Positions 39,136 to 50,563 of a DNA stretch of 64,000 nt are shown piece after piece. Below the pieces are notes generated by a model that had not been told where the DNA came from, ran no database searches, and saw only the letters and a program-made list of their open reading frames with translations. The translations under genes and the position numbers were made by a program. The stretch's first letter is position 1, and each line of letters begins with the position of its first letter. Source of the DNA: Plasmodium relictum (taxonomy: Eukaryota > Apicomplexa > Aconoidasida > Haemosporida > Plasmodiidae); contig NC_041682.1 of NCBI RefSeq assembly GCF_900005765.1, forward strand, positions 643,399-707,398, given 5' to 3'.

Positions 39136-41758
39136 TTATATATTATTACTGTTACAATAAATTATAAAATAGTTTTACGATAAAGAGAATAACAATATAG
39201 TGAGGAAAAAAACAAACAGAAAAAAAAATCTATAAGGCTATAATTAAAATACTTAATGAATTATAAAGTAGTATATAAGTAAAAAACAAAAATAGAAACA
39301 TTTATAAAAAAAAAAAAAAAAAAGGTACGTGATAAGAATAATTTGATTATATTTTTTATAACGTTTTCAGAGTTATTTTTCCTCATTTTGCATTGATAAA
39401 AAATTAAAAAAGTGATTAGAATTGTTAGTTGGAATTGATACTGAATAATAAAGTTATAATAACACTGTTGCATTAAAATGAAAATTTATATCTTTATTCT
39501 TAAATTTTTTTTAAATTTTTCGTACAATTAAAGCTCTTTATAAAGCAAATACATTTTGGTAATATATGCATATGAGTTTGCAAGTTATTAATATTTCATA
39601 ATATTTTTACTATATTATATATTATAAATTTAGAATATAATTTATTATTATGAACGAATGAACTTAGTATAATATATATGCATTTATTTGTTTTCTTTTT
39701 CTTTTTTTCCTATATTTCGTAATTTTTTCCTTATTTTTTTTTTAATTATTTTTTTTTTTAATTAAAGATTAGAATCTTTTAATACAAAATTTTTTTTTTT
39801 TTTTTTTTGCTTTTTCGTAACTATGATTATTTTAAATTGTTAAAAGTTGTCTTATTCATTAATTTAAATATTCATATATTTTCATTAAACTAATTTTTAT
39901 ATAATATTCTAAGGGGAAATAAAACAAATGTATAAATATAAATAAATTTCTATTATCCTTATAGAATTTATTTTGATTAATTCATATAATTAAGTTATAA
40001 TATCTGCAACTATTGTTAAAATTATTATTAAGGTCAGAAAATGCAAAATATTTTAGTTAAATGAATTTCAAAATTAGGATACTTTTATTTATCTAATAAA
40101 TCTTATACTTCTATTAAATAAAAAAATTTTAACTTTTTTTAATTTAATATAATTAACTATAATAAAAGATGATAAATTTCATAAAAATGAAAATAGAATA
40201 TTCTTTTTTCTCGTAAGTATGATATGAAGTACAGATAAAAATTTATGTTTATCAAGACTGTAAAATATTCTTAATGTAAAAAATAAGTTATATATTTTAT
40301 GGTAGAAAAAAAAAAAAAGGTATATATATTAAAATAAAAATGAAATGATTAATAATATATACATTTAGGAAAATCTATAAGGAAATATTATTAAAATATT
40401 TTGCGTAAGAAAACATGTTACTTTTTTTTTGATTAGAAGAAACATAAAAATAAGTATATATTAACACTACATACATATATATATATAAAATTCACAAAGA
40501 TATTTTTTGTTGATCCATTACTTTGTTACTTTTGTCTTAATCACTAATTTTTCTTTTATTCATAGAAAATAAATTTAGAAAAAGAAAATTTTTTATGTGA
40601 TATGTAATTGTACCTATTCATTAGTCTTTGCTTAAACAAAAGTTTATAATCCGTTTTTTTTTTTTTTTTTTTGCCATTATGATGTACTAAAAAAGTAGAT
40701 AATAAATTCAATTTTTTTTTTCTTTTTTATTATTAATTTAATTAACACTTAAATTTTTATAAAATTTATGTAAAAATAATTTATACACTCAAAAAAAAAT
40801 TTTACTATAGTATTTTATTTTTATTTTTTATTTCTTTTTTTCTTTTATTTTTTTTTTATTTTTACTATGTGAATATATTGATTTATTACACACATTTAGA
40901 TATTCATTTTTATGATTTATTTTTGTAGTCATACTAACAAGTAAATATTTTGAATATATTACTTTAATCCTCATTTATTATAATTAAAAATTAAAACTTT
41001 AATTTTTCCTTTCATCTATTTTTTTGTGCAATATACTTTAAATATTGATTAGGAAAAAATTCCCTTTTTTTTTTTTTTTTTTTTTTTATAGTATAATAGT
41101 TCATAAAATATATAACATGTGTAATTTTCCATTATTTTTATTTCAATTTTATATTTTTTTATTTTTATTAAAACATACAATATAAAAATATTATTTTATA
41201 TTATATTTTTCGTTTTATTTAATTTATATATAGATATGTTAATAAATTATTCGTTATTTATTTTTTTTTTTTTTTTTGTGTAAATTCTTTTGCAATAGCT
41301 TCATCTAATTAGTAATGAAAACGTAAAATATTATCTAATTTAAAAAAATAAATTGTTATATATATATATGTAATAATATAATAACATATGTTGTAAATAA
41401 AAATCATATAACATTAACTTAAAATTTTATTTTTATATTTGTGTAATTGTTTGTTGTTAAAATTATTATAAATTTTTATTTAATTTGTTTTTTTTTTTTT
41501 TTTTTTCTTGATTAAATTTAATTTATTTGGGTAACTTAGTAAAGTTTTTATTATTTAATTAGATAATATTGCAACTTTTATTTGAAACCATTTTACACAG
41601 AAGCAAATATTTTAATGACTGTCAATTTTTATTATCTACACAACAATAGATATTCTATTAATTAAAATAAACATAAAAAATATTATAGTTAATTATACTT
41701 AACTAAAGAAACATTAGGAATGATATATACATATAATTACAGAAAAAAATTTTAAGCA
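39136..41758. other. intergenic region between tandem plus-strand genes
   Basis: 2.6 kb, the longest gap between two protein genes in the left 57 kb. Poly(T) runs of 15-24 bases occur near 39790, 40660, 41065 and 41265. It should hold the kinase 3' UTR and the ROPE promoter. I see no exon or RNA gene. Confidence 0.65.
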
Positions 41759-44700
41759 ATGGTATTTAACTTTAAAAATAAAAAAAAAGAAAAAGGATCA
41801 GATAAGTTAAATAAAAGTTTTAATAATGATAGTAAAAATAAGAGCGAAAATGAAAAAAGAGACAAGAATAATTCTTGGTATAAAAAAATAGTTGATAATA
41901 CAAAAAATAAAGATAAAAATGAAAATAAGAAAGAAGATAATGAAGATAATAATTTAAAAATTAAAGAAAAAAATCATAATCATGAGTTAGAAGAGCAGCT
42001 TAGGGAGACAATAAAATCAATAACAACATTATCATCAAGAATTGTTAGTTATGAATATAAAATTCAAGAATTGGAAAAGGAATTAAAAGAAGAAAAGAGC
42101 AAAAAAATAGATAACAAATATGAAAGTGAACTAAAAGAAAAAGAAATTTTTGTTAGACAAAAAAGTTCTATGTTAAATGAAAAGGAAAATCTTTTAAAAG
42201 AAAAAGAATTAGATATAAATATGAGAGAAAAGAAAATTAATGACAAAGAAAAATTAATTTCAAAAAGAGAAGAAAAATTAAATAATATAGAAATGGAATA
42301 CATTGAAAAAATAAATGAAAAAGAAAGACTGGAATTTGAAATAGTTGATATAAAGAAATTAGTGGAAAAATTAAATTTTGATATAAAAAATAAAAAGGAA
42401 AATTTAGAAACTATTACTAACAAAGTTGTATCAAAAGAAGAAATTTTAAAGGATCTGAAAGAACATATACAAGAAGAAAATGAAATTATCAACTCTCTGA
42501 AGGAAAAGATAAATGAAAAAGAAAAAATATACCAAGAATTGGATACGAAAATTGAAGAAAAAAGAGAGAAACTAGAGTTCTTAGATAGTAGAGCTAATGA
42601 AAAAGAAAAATATTTTGAGAAAAAGTCAAAGGAATTACAAAAAGAGAAAAATTATATTTTAGAAAAATTAAATTCAATTAAAATACGGGAAAAAGATATA
42701 GAAAAAAGAGAAAATAATTTCCTACATATGGAAAATGAATTAAATGATTTAAAAAATAGTTTTTTAAAAAATAACAGTCAACTAAAACTATATAGAGAAG
42801 AAATAAAGAATTTAAATAACACATTAGAAGAAAAAGAAAAAGAATTAATAGAATTAAAAAACATTCATAAGGATGAAATAAGTTTTATAAAAGATCAATT
42901 AAAAGAGAAAGAAAGAGAAATAATCAATTTTTGCAGTAGTCACAAAGATATGAATGATTTAAAGGATGAATTAAAAAAATCAGAAAATGTAAATAAAAGT
43001 GAAGAGAATAACTTTCATAATATATTAAAAATGAAAGAAAATGAAATAGAGAACTTAAAAAATGAGTATAAGGTAGAAATTGATAATATAAGTAATGAAT
43101 TAAATGAAAAAAATAGAGAATTTATTGAATTAAAAAACAATTATATTAATGAAATAAATAATTTGAACGATGAAATGGAAGAATATGAGAAAAAAATAAA
43201 TGAATTAAGGAATAATTATGAAAGTGAGATAAATAAATTAAAAAATGAGATAGAAGAGAAAGAGAATAATATTTCAGAAATAGAAAATAATTACAAAAAT
43301 GAAATAAATGATTTAAAACAAAAAATATTAGATAAGGATAATAATCTTAACATAAACGAAGAATTATATGGTTTAAGAAATACATTAGATATCAAAGAAA
43401 AAGAGTTGTTAGAAAAGAATGAGGATTATAACAGAAAAATAAAAATGTTAAACGATAAATTAGATATGAAACAGAAATATTTTGAAGAAGAATTAAATGA
43501 TGCACTTATAAAATCACATGAAAAACAGCAAATTTTAATTGATCAAATTGATACTTTAAAAGATTTTAAATTAAAGAGTGAAGAACATTTAAAATTATAT
43601 AATGATAAAATACAGTTACTAAGTAATATCTGCAGAATATTTAATATAAATTATTACGATGAAATGAAAAATAATGAATTAATTGAAAATATTGAAGAAT
43701 ATATAAATAAAAAAGATGAAACGATAAAAAGCTTAAAAATTAAAATGAATTCAATTTATGAACAAAAAAAGGAAGAAGGAAATTTAAAGGATGAAGATGA
43801 AATTATGAATTTAGGTGACTTATTTGAAGAAGACACATTTGACAATAAGAAAATATATAGTTTGAAAAGAAAAATAGATGAATTAAATGAAAAATATAAA
43901 GAGCTGAAAAAAAAATATAAAAATGATTTGCTTTTAAAAAAAAAAGAAGTAGAAGATTCTCATGAAAGAATATCCGAGTTGAATAATGAAATTAAGATTT
44001 TACAAGATAAAATCTTCCAATACAATAAAGGCGATTTAGAAATAAAATTGGGTTCATATATTAATGAAATTAATGATTTGAGTTCATCTATGAATGAACT
44101 TAAAATTAAGAATGATGAAGAAAAAATAAAAAGAGACGATGAAATAAAGAGATTAAATGAAGAGCTATTAAAATACAAATTTATTTTGAACTCAAAAAGT
44201 TTAAAAGATGAAAATAAAGATATCAGAAAATCAAAAAAAGATAATTTGAAAACTAAAAGTGATAATGAATATAATTTTGACACTGATAAGGGAAGTGAAC
44301 ACAATTTGAAAAGTTTTTTAAGTTCACAAATTGAAAAATTAAAAAGAGAAAATGATACATTAAAAAAAGACAATGAAGAAAAAGAATCAGCTAATATGAA
44401 TAGCATTCAAATTGAAAAATATAGGAAAAAATTAAAAAATGATGAAAAAATAATTGATGAATTAAAAAAAAAAATATTTACCTTAAGTAGTGAAGTAATG
44501 AAACTTAAAAATGTTAAAAATGAATTGTCTGAAAAAAATAACGATACAGTGAAAGGAGGAGAGAAAAAAAAGAAGAGGGAATTAGAAAAATTACAAAAAG
44601 AAATAGAAAAATTAAAGGAAGATAATAATAATTTGAAAAATCGTGTACATGAACTGAAAAAAGAATTTCATACTAAAGAAAATAATTATATTATTAAAAT

Positions 44701-46576
44701 TAATGAAAGTAAGAATATAATAGAAAATTTAAAACAAGCAATTAACGAAAATGAAAATGATATCAAAAATGTAGAAGATGAGAAAAAAAATTATATAAAT
44801 GAAATAAACAATTTAAAAGACAAATATGAAGTATTAAAATTAAAATATGATGAATTAAATAAAAATTTTATTTCATTAAATAGTTTTTCTAAAAATGAAG
44901 AAAATGAGAATCAAATACAAAATAATAAAGTATATAGTGATGAAAACAGAAAAATCCATACTACTAATGACAGTAATGAAATACATTTAAATAATGATGA
45001 AACAATTAGTATGGAATATTCTAAAAAGGATTTAATAAAACTAAATGAGAAAAATACTCACGAAGAAAAAAGGAAATGTATAATTAGTAATCATAGTTAT
45101 AAAAAAAATAATGAGGTAATAATAAATAACTATGAAAAAGAGATAAAACATTTAAAAGAAGAAATAAACAAATTAAGTTTATTATACAGCAGTGAATTAA
45201 ACGAAAAGAACAGTTATGATATAAAAATAAAAGATTTAGATAACAAATTAAAAGAATTACAAGTAAAGGACAAGGAAAATATAGAGATAATAATATCTTT
45301 AACAAAAAAAAATGAGCAATTGAAAATAAAAAATGATAAATTAAAATTAACTAAATCATCAAAAAGTGAAACTTCTTTAAATTTAAATAATAATATTGAA
45401 AATAAACTAAATACGGAAATCGATGGAAAAATGAAAATTAATAAATATACTGATGACATAAGACCAATTAAAACATATAAAACATTTTTGCTAGAACCAA
45501 AAGAAAATGCATACTTATCAGAAAGCATTAATAAATTAGAAGAAAATAATTTTCGTTTAATGAAAATTATTAATGAAAATAAAAATATGCATAGTGACAA
45601 AATAGTTGGGTCATATTTTTATTCTAAAAATGTAGAAAATTTATGTAAAGTAGAGAATATAAATACTCATATAGAAAATGCTAATGAAAATATTATTATA
45701 GTTATATGTGTTGTTTTAAAAGAAATAATTAACTTCTTATTTTTAAATGATAATTTTGTTGATATATTTGAAAATATAAACAAGAACATATGGAAGCACA
45801 TGTTTATACCTGAAGAAATTAAGTCTTTTGTTCTAAAATATTTTAATTTTTTAAATAAAATAAGGAATTATGTAAAAAGATTAAATGATAAATTTAACAG
45901 AGAAAAATATGATAATTCATGGTTTTTATTTCAAAATTATTTTGAAAAATCCAGTGATATAAAAGATGAAATGATATATTTTTTTTTAGAAAAAAAAAAT
46001 GAAATTCCTAATAATAATACAAAAGAAAAAAAAATTACCGATATATTAAATTTTTCTAAAGATGAAATAAGGCTAAAAACAATAGCACAATTAAGAAAAG
46101 AATTAAGTTTTGAAAAAAAATCTAAAAAAATATTAAATCATGATTATCACAGCTTGCTATATAAATACGAAGAAACTGTAAAAAAATTGAAGAAAGTAAA
46201 ACATATGATAAGAGAATTAAATTTAATTGAAACTTACAAGAATTATAGCATGAATAGTAAATTAGATATAGATTCAGAAGCTAGTAATGAAAATATTTAT
46301 AATTTAACAAAAAATGAAGATATTAATAAAAATTATACTTTATCTAATAATAAAACAAAATTAACAAATAGAGAAAACAACTTAATTAATCAAATAAATA
46401 TTTCGAAACAAAATGAAATTTCAAGTGTAAATAATAATATTATATATAAAAACAATATAAATAATTTTGAAAAAATAAATCGAGCAAATATTCATATGAA
46501 AAAAAATAATAACATTTTTAATGAAACTCTTGAAAGAAAAAATATAAATTTTATTCATAAAAATCCGTTCTACTAA
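41759..46576 (+). CDS. ROPE: repetitive organellar protein (ROPE), long coiled coil
   Basis: Single exon, 1605 residues. The N terminus MVFNFKNKKKEKGSDK, then NSWYKKIV, matches Plasmodium ROPE as I remember the rodent-parasite protein (MVFTFKNKKKKK, then DSWYKKII). The block LKNSFLKNNSQLK also has its counterpart there (LKNSFVKNNNQLK). Residues about 80-1190 are an almost continuous heptad-type coiled coil of Glu/Lys/Leu/Ile/Asn with many internal near-repeats. A more globular part follows at about 1290-1480 (NIIIVICVVLKEIINFLFL, EIKSFVLKYFNFLNKI). The protein has no signal peptide. ROPE is described as an apical or rhoptry-associated repeat protein of merozoites and sporozoites. A structural or tethering role is inference. 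This copy appears shorter than the rodent protein, mainly by fewer central repeats. Confidence 0.93.
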   Translation: MVFNFKNKKKEKGSDKLNKSFNNDSKNKSENEKRDKNNSWYKKIVDNTKNKDKNENKKEDNEDNNLKIKEKNHNHELEEQLRETIKSITTLSSRIVSYEYKIQELEKELKEEKSKKIDNKYESELKEKEIFVRQKSSMLNEKENLLKEKELDINMREKKINDKEKLISKREEKLNNIEMEYIEKINEKERLEFEIVDIKKLVEKLNFDIKNKKENLETITNKVVSKEEILKDLKEHIQEENEIINSLKEKINEKEKIYQELDTKIEEKREKLEFLDSRANEKEKYFEKKSKELQKEKNYILEKLNSIKIREKDIEKRENNFLHMENELNDLKNSFLKNNSQLKLYREEIKNLNNTLEEKEKELIELKNIHKDEISFIKDQLKEKEREIINFCSSHKDMNDLKDELKKSENVNKSEENNFHNILKMKENEIENLKNEYKVEIDNISNELNEKNREFIELKNNYINEINNLNDEMEEYEKKINELRNNYESEINKLKNEIEEKENNISEIENNYKNEINDLKQKILDKDNNLNINEELYGLRNTLDIKEKELLEKNEDYNRKIKMLNDKLDMKQKYFEEELNDALIKSHEKQQILIDQIDTLKDFKLKSEEHLKLYNDKIQLLSNICRIFNINYYDEMKNNELIENIEEYINKKDETIKSLKIKMNSIYEQKKEEGNLKDEDEIMNLGDLFEEDTFDNKKIYSLKRKIDELNEKYKELKKKYKNDLLLKKKEVEDSHERISELNNEIKILQDKIFQYNKGDLEIKLGSYINEINDLSSSMNELKIKNDEEKIKRDDEIKRLNEELLKYKFILNSKSLKDENKDIRKSKKDNLKTKSDNEYNFDTDKGSEHNLKSFLSSQIEKLKRENDTLKKDNEEKESANMNSIQIEKYRKKLKNDEKIIDELKKKIFTLSSEVMKLKNVKNELSEKNNDTVKGGEKKKKRELEKLQKEIEKLKEDNNNLKNRVHELKKEFHTKENNYIIKINESKNIIENLKQAINENENDIKNVEDEKKNYINEINNLKDKYEVLKLKYDELNKNFISLNSFSKNEENENQIQNNKVYSDENRKIHTTNDSNEIHLNNDETISMEYSKKDLIKLNEKNTHEEKRKCIISNHSYKKNNEVIINNYEKEIKHLKEEINKLSLLYSSELNEKNSYDIKIKDLDNKLKELQVKDKENIEIIISLTKKNEQLKIKNDKLKLTKSSKSETSLNLNNNIENKLNTEIDGKMKINKYTDDIRPIKTYKTFLLEPKENAYLSESINKLEENNFRLMKIINENKNMHSDKIVGSYFYSKNVENLCKVENINTHIENANENIIIVICVVLKEIINFLFLNDNFVDIFENINKNIWKHMFIPEEIKSFVLKYFNFLNKIRNYVKRLNDKFNREKYDNSWFLFQNYFEKSSDIKDEMIYFFLEKKNEIPNNNTKEKKITDILNFSKDEIRLKTIAQLRKELSFEKKSKKILNHDYHSLLYKYEETVKKLKKVKHMIRELNLIETYKNYSMNSKLDIDSEASNENIYNLTKNEDINKNYTLSNNKTKLTNRENNLINQINISKQNEISSVNNNIIYKNNINNFEKINRANIHMKKNNNIFNETLERKNINFIHKNPFY

Positions 46577-46870
46577 ATTTGAAAAAAAAAAAAAAAATGA
46601 AGGAAATAAAAATATATGAATATTGTTAATTCTATATTCATGTTTTGTTATTTATAAAATATTTTATCTCTCATATGTGTCTTTTTATGATTTTAAAATG
46701 AATCTAGAATGCATGTTTTTTATTTATCTTAGAAATGTATATAATATTTTAAAAATTACACTAAAAAATTATATTAAAAAAAAAATTTTATACATAATAT
46801 TATTTTTAATTAAAGGTCAAAAAACTTTTTTTGTAGAATGAAAAGGAATATATATAAATATATATATACA

Positions 46871-48654
46871 TCATGAACTTTTTTTAAGAAAATCTTCAAT
46901 ATTTTTTTTATAAAACAATACATCGTTCACATTCTTTATAAGACCTGTATTGAATAAACAAATATATAAAAAAATTTTATAATAATTATTCATTTATAAA
47001 ATTTATTTAAATTCTTTAATACCTTTATTATAAAAATTTTTATTTATGTGAAGACTATTTTTTAATTTATTATACTTTTTTTTTTCATAATTTGTCAAAT
47101 TAACGCAAAAACTATAATATATTTCACTCAGAAAAAATACAAGTATACAGAAAAATGAAAAAAAGGATATTATAAATAGGGAGAATGTAGCACTATACTC
47201 AGAAAATAAATACTACAGAATTATGTAAAAAAAAAAAAAAAAAGAAATTTATTGTTATTTTGTATAAGAATACTTTTTTTTTTTTTTTTTACTTTAGCAA
47301 TTGTTAAATATGAATTTGATAAAACTTTATTTGTTTCTTTATTTATAAAAGTAACTGAAGAGAAATTAAATATATATATATATATACATAAAAATCAGAA
47401 GAATTATTATTTTTCTCTTAATGTTACTTTAATTAATAAGTTCATTATTTTATTTTACCATTAAAGAGATTCTCATATTTTATTACACTACATAGACTAA
47501 GAGAAGCTATAGAAAAAAAAAGAAAATTTAAGAAAAATATAAATATTAAAATAATGAAAATTTCTTATCTATTATTTTACTTATATAAGAAGAGTAAAAG
47601 GTTATTACAATGTTTACATATATAAAAATCAAAAAATAAACTTTATTATATCCACCAATACAATTATTTAACAAAAAACAATGATGATCATAGCGAGATA
47701 TGCATGAAGAACAATATTTACAATGCTTACTTCTTGCAGGCCTGAAATTTTTTTTTTATTATTCACAATATAATTTTTATTTTACTTAATTCTATTTTTT
47801 CATTATATAATAAATATATTTTTACGTTTTAAGAAAAATGAAATTTAATATATGTATACTTCATATTAGTATATATTTCTTTTAATAAAATATCTTTTAT
47901 TATTACTTTTTAATTTTACAAGTTTCACATTCTGAGTTTTCGTGGAAAATAATTTCATCATATGGATAATATTTGAAGTGCTTATCCAAGTAACTATTGC
48001 ATATTTTTCCTATGTAATTATATATTAATTTTTTCTTTATAAAATATATTAAATAAATTAAAATGATAAAATAAAAAATGATACCTGAATCACTTAATGA
48101 ACATATTAAAAAAGACACAAAACCACATAAAAAAATTAATAGACAGAAAAATCTAAAGATAAAAATAAAACACATATACAATTTAAAACTAAAAGTAAAT
48201 GTTAAAATTATATGAATAAAATAATTAAACCTATGATAATTATCATTGTAATATCGTTCTAATATGATGTATGCTGAAAAGTAGAAAAAGATAAATTAAA
48301 AATTTAATTGATTAAAATTATTATTTTAAAGAAAAAGAATGATATGTTATTTGTCTATAACATTCCTTTTTTTTTTTTCCTTGTTTTTCAATTTTCTATT
48401 ATTCTTAATAATAACTTCTATCAATTTCTCTTTTATTTCAATTATTTTTTTTTTATTTTTACTTACACTGAAAAAGAATTATAAAACTACCACTAGAAAG
48501 GTAGAAAAAATATAAAACCTATATTTTTAATATTAAAAAAAAAAAATTCATAAGAAAATATTAATGAGAAATAAATTTTTAATTTGATCTTTACTTGAAA
48601 ATAATGATTAAATTTAAGAAAAATCAAATATATATACTTTTTTAAAGTATTCAT
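46871..48654 (-). CDS. DHHC-type S-palmitoyltransferase, ten exons
   Basis: Exons (minus): 48654-48595, 48518-48467, 48273-48231, 48152-48085, 48009-47907, 47741-47581, 47506-47459, 47354-47293, 47212-47023 and 46944-46871. Every junction keeps phase, giving 286 residues. Topology: TM1 (LYFFYLSSGSFIILF), TM2 (FFCLLIFLCGFVSFLICS), then SDSG in place of the usual DPG, the Cys-rich domain CETCKIKKPARSKHCKYCSS followed by CISRYDHHCFLLNNCIGG, TM3 (VYFLIFIYVNIVITFY), TM4 (FSLFIISFFSFFCILVFF), a TTxE-like LTNYE, and the C-terminal GLIKNVNDVLF. The enzyme transfers palmitate from CoA through the DHHC cysteine to membrane-proximal protein cysteines, at Golgi, inner-membrane-complex or rhoptry membranes in Plasmodium. 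The compartment cannot be read from sequence. Intron 4 could be read through, but its removal restores the normal spacing from TM2 to the Cys-rich domain. Confidence 0.9.
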
Positions 48655-49256
48655 GTTTTTAAGTTTTAAGTGCTTTCAAAAAATATTAATATAACAATAT
48701 TTTCATAAGCATAAAAAACATATAACCCATAATATATTTTAAAAGAAAATACTTATGAAATTTTAGATTATCTAAAAAAAAAAAATTTGAACATTAAATA
48801 ATATTTTTTTCATTTCCGATAATATATATATATATTACAAAATTTTAAAATATTTTATAAATGAAAGTATTTTTCATAACATAAATCACAATAAACTATA
48901 TATATACTGCAAAGGAATATAAGTAAAGTTTTTTCTTTGTTAAATTATGTAAAATAAAATGTTAAAGATATTTATGTTTTAAAAATAAATCTTAATTTTT
49001 TTTTAATGGAGAATAAATTATTTTATATATATCCTAATGAACGTAAGTATAAAAGTAATCATGATTAAGCTTTTTTATTAAGAGATAAGGATGATATTAA
49101 CAAATATAAATTATTTCATTTTATTTTTCATTATTTTTTATTTTATTTTACTTTATTTTATTTATTTATTTTATTTTATTTATTTTTTTTTTTTGTTATT
49201 ATTAAAAACTATTTAAATTTTTAAAAATATGAAATATATTTAACACACAAATATGC
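48655..49256. other. intergenic region between divergent genes
   Basis: 0.6 kb shared promoter region of the DHHC gene and the small plus-strand gene, with pentanucleotide TTTTA repeats near 49115-49185. I see no gene. Confidence 0.7.
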
Positions 49257-50036
49257 ATGCCAACACTTTTTATAGCTACTGGTTGCCTATTAAAAATTAA
49301 AAATATTAATTGTTTTGAAAAGGAAATTGAGATAAAACACTTCTTTGAACATTTAGGTAATTATATCTAATTACTTTATGTCTTATTCATTTTTTATTTT
49401 TTTTATTTTTTCTGTATACTTTTTTTTATACTATTTGACTTAAAATAGTTTTAAAAAGATTCATTTTAAGTGTTTATTTTATGAATTAGTCAAAATTAAT
49501 AGGAAGTTTTTATTTTTATTATTTTTAATTATTTAAGAATAATTTTTTTTTTTTTTTTAAATAATATATTTTCATTTGTTACGCATTTTCATTTTTTCAA
49601 ATTAATTATACTTATATTATTACTGCTTCATTGCTCTTTTTAATTTTACATTTATTTATATTTATTCTAATTGAATAGTTCATTTTGTTTTTCTTTTTTT
49701 TTAAATATTCATAATAATATATCTTTATCAAAACTTTCTTGTAATTTTTTAACTCACAAAAAAATTTATATATATATGTATATCTTTTTAGTAGACATAT
49801 GTTTAATTCATTCTGATTATGTAAAAAATGAAGCTCATGCTTTATTACATTCAAAAGAAGAGGTTTTATATTTTATGAAATATCATCACCTGATTTTTAA
49901 AAATATGAAATTTTTAGAAACGGAAATTCAAAATATAGAAATAGAGATATTAAATAAAGAAGAAGAAAAAATATTTTGGAATAACATAAGATTGAAAAAA
50001 ACAAGATTTTATATTTGGTATTTAATACAAAAATAA
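49257..50036 (+). CDS. small unrecognised two-exon protein
   Basis: Exon 1, 49257-49356, begins MPTLFIATGCLLKIKN and ends at a GG|GTAATT donor. Exon 2, 49792-50036, runs VDICLIHSDYVKNEAHALLH, then LYFMKYHHLIFKN, and ends RFYIWYLIQK. Phase is kept (G|TA = Val), giving 114 residues. The second exon is ordinary, non-repetitive helical sequence with a short coiled-coil-like stretch (KFLETEIQNIEIEILNKEEE). The longer unspliced frame from 49671 would add Phe/Ile/Tyr simple sequence and is less likely. A second ATG at 49253 is out of frame. I recognise no family, signal peptide or membrane segment. It sits between two conserved genes, which argues for a conserved small protein. Confidence 0.55.
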
Positions 50037-50563
50037 ATAAATTTTTTTAACTGTAGAATAAAAACTTTTTGTTTTTTCTTTATAGTTGTAATGTGCACAA
50101 ATAGTTATACTTAATAAAAGAAATAAATGAAACAAAGCAAATAAGATAAAAAAATAAAATTAGATAAAACATATAGAAACAAAAAAAGCTAAAATTATTG
50201 TAGAGTATTTTATAGAAATTAAACATATAGATGATGGAACATGAGAAAAAAAAAAAAAAAAAATTAAAAAGGAATAAGGTGAATATATAAAAATTTGTGG
50301 ATATTGAAAGAATCATAAAAGATGAAACTATCATATACATAAATTAAGTATATATTAATTAGGTTAAAAATTCAAACAAAAAGAAAAAAGTTTTTTAACA
50401 TATCAAAATACTCATAATTTTTCCTTTTTTTTTAGTTTATTTTTTTTTTTTTTATTAAAAAATACATATTTATGTGATACCTAATTAAATCTATTTTTTT
50501 TTTTTTTTTTTTTGATATTTTTGATTTCATTGTTACTATTAAAAATTGTTCCTTTCTTAATAT
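50037..50563. other. intergenic region between convergent genes
   Basis: 0.5 kb of 3' UTR-type A/T sequence with poly(A) at 50249 and poly(T) near 50435 and 50495. I see no gene. Confidence 0.7.

Noticed and set aside
46623-46841. 72-codon plus-strand frame just after ROPE
   Set aside because: Low-complexity Ile/Phe/Lys translation in the ROPE 3' UTR, ending beside the DHHC gene's last exon.
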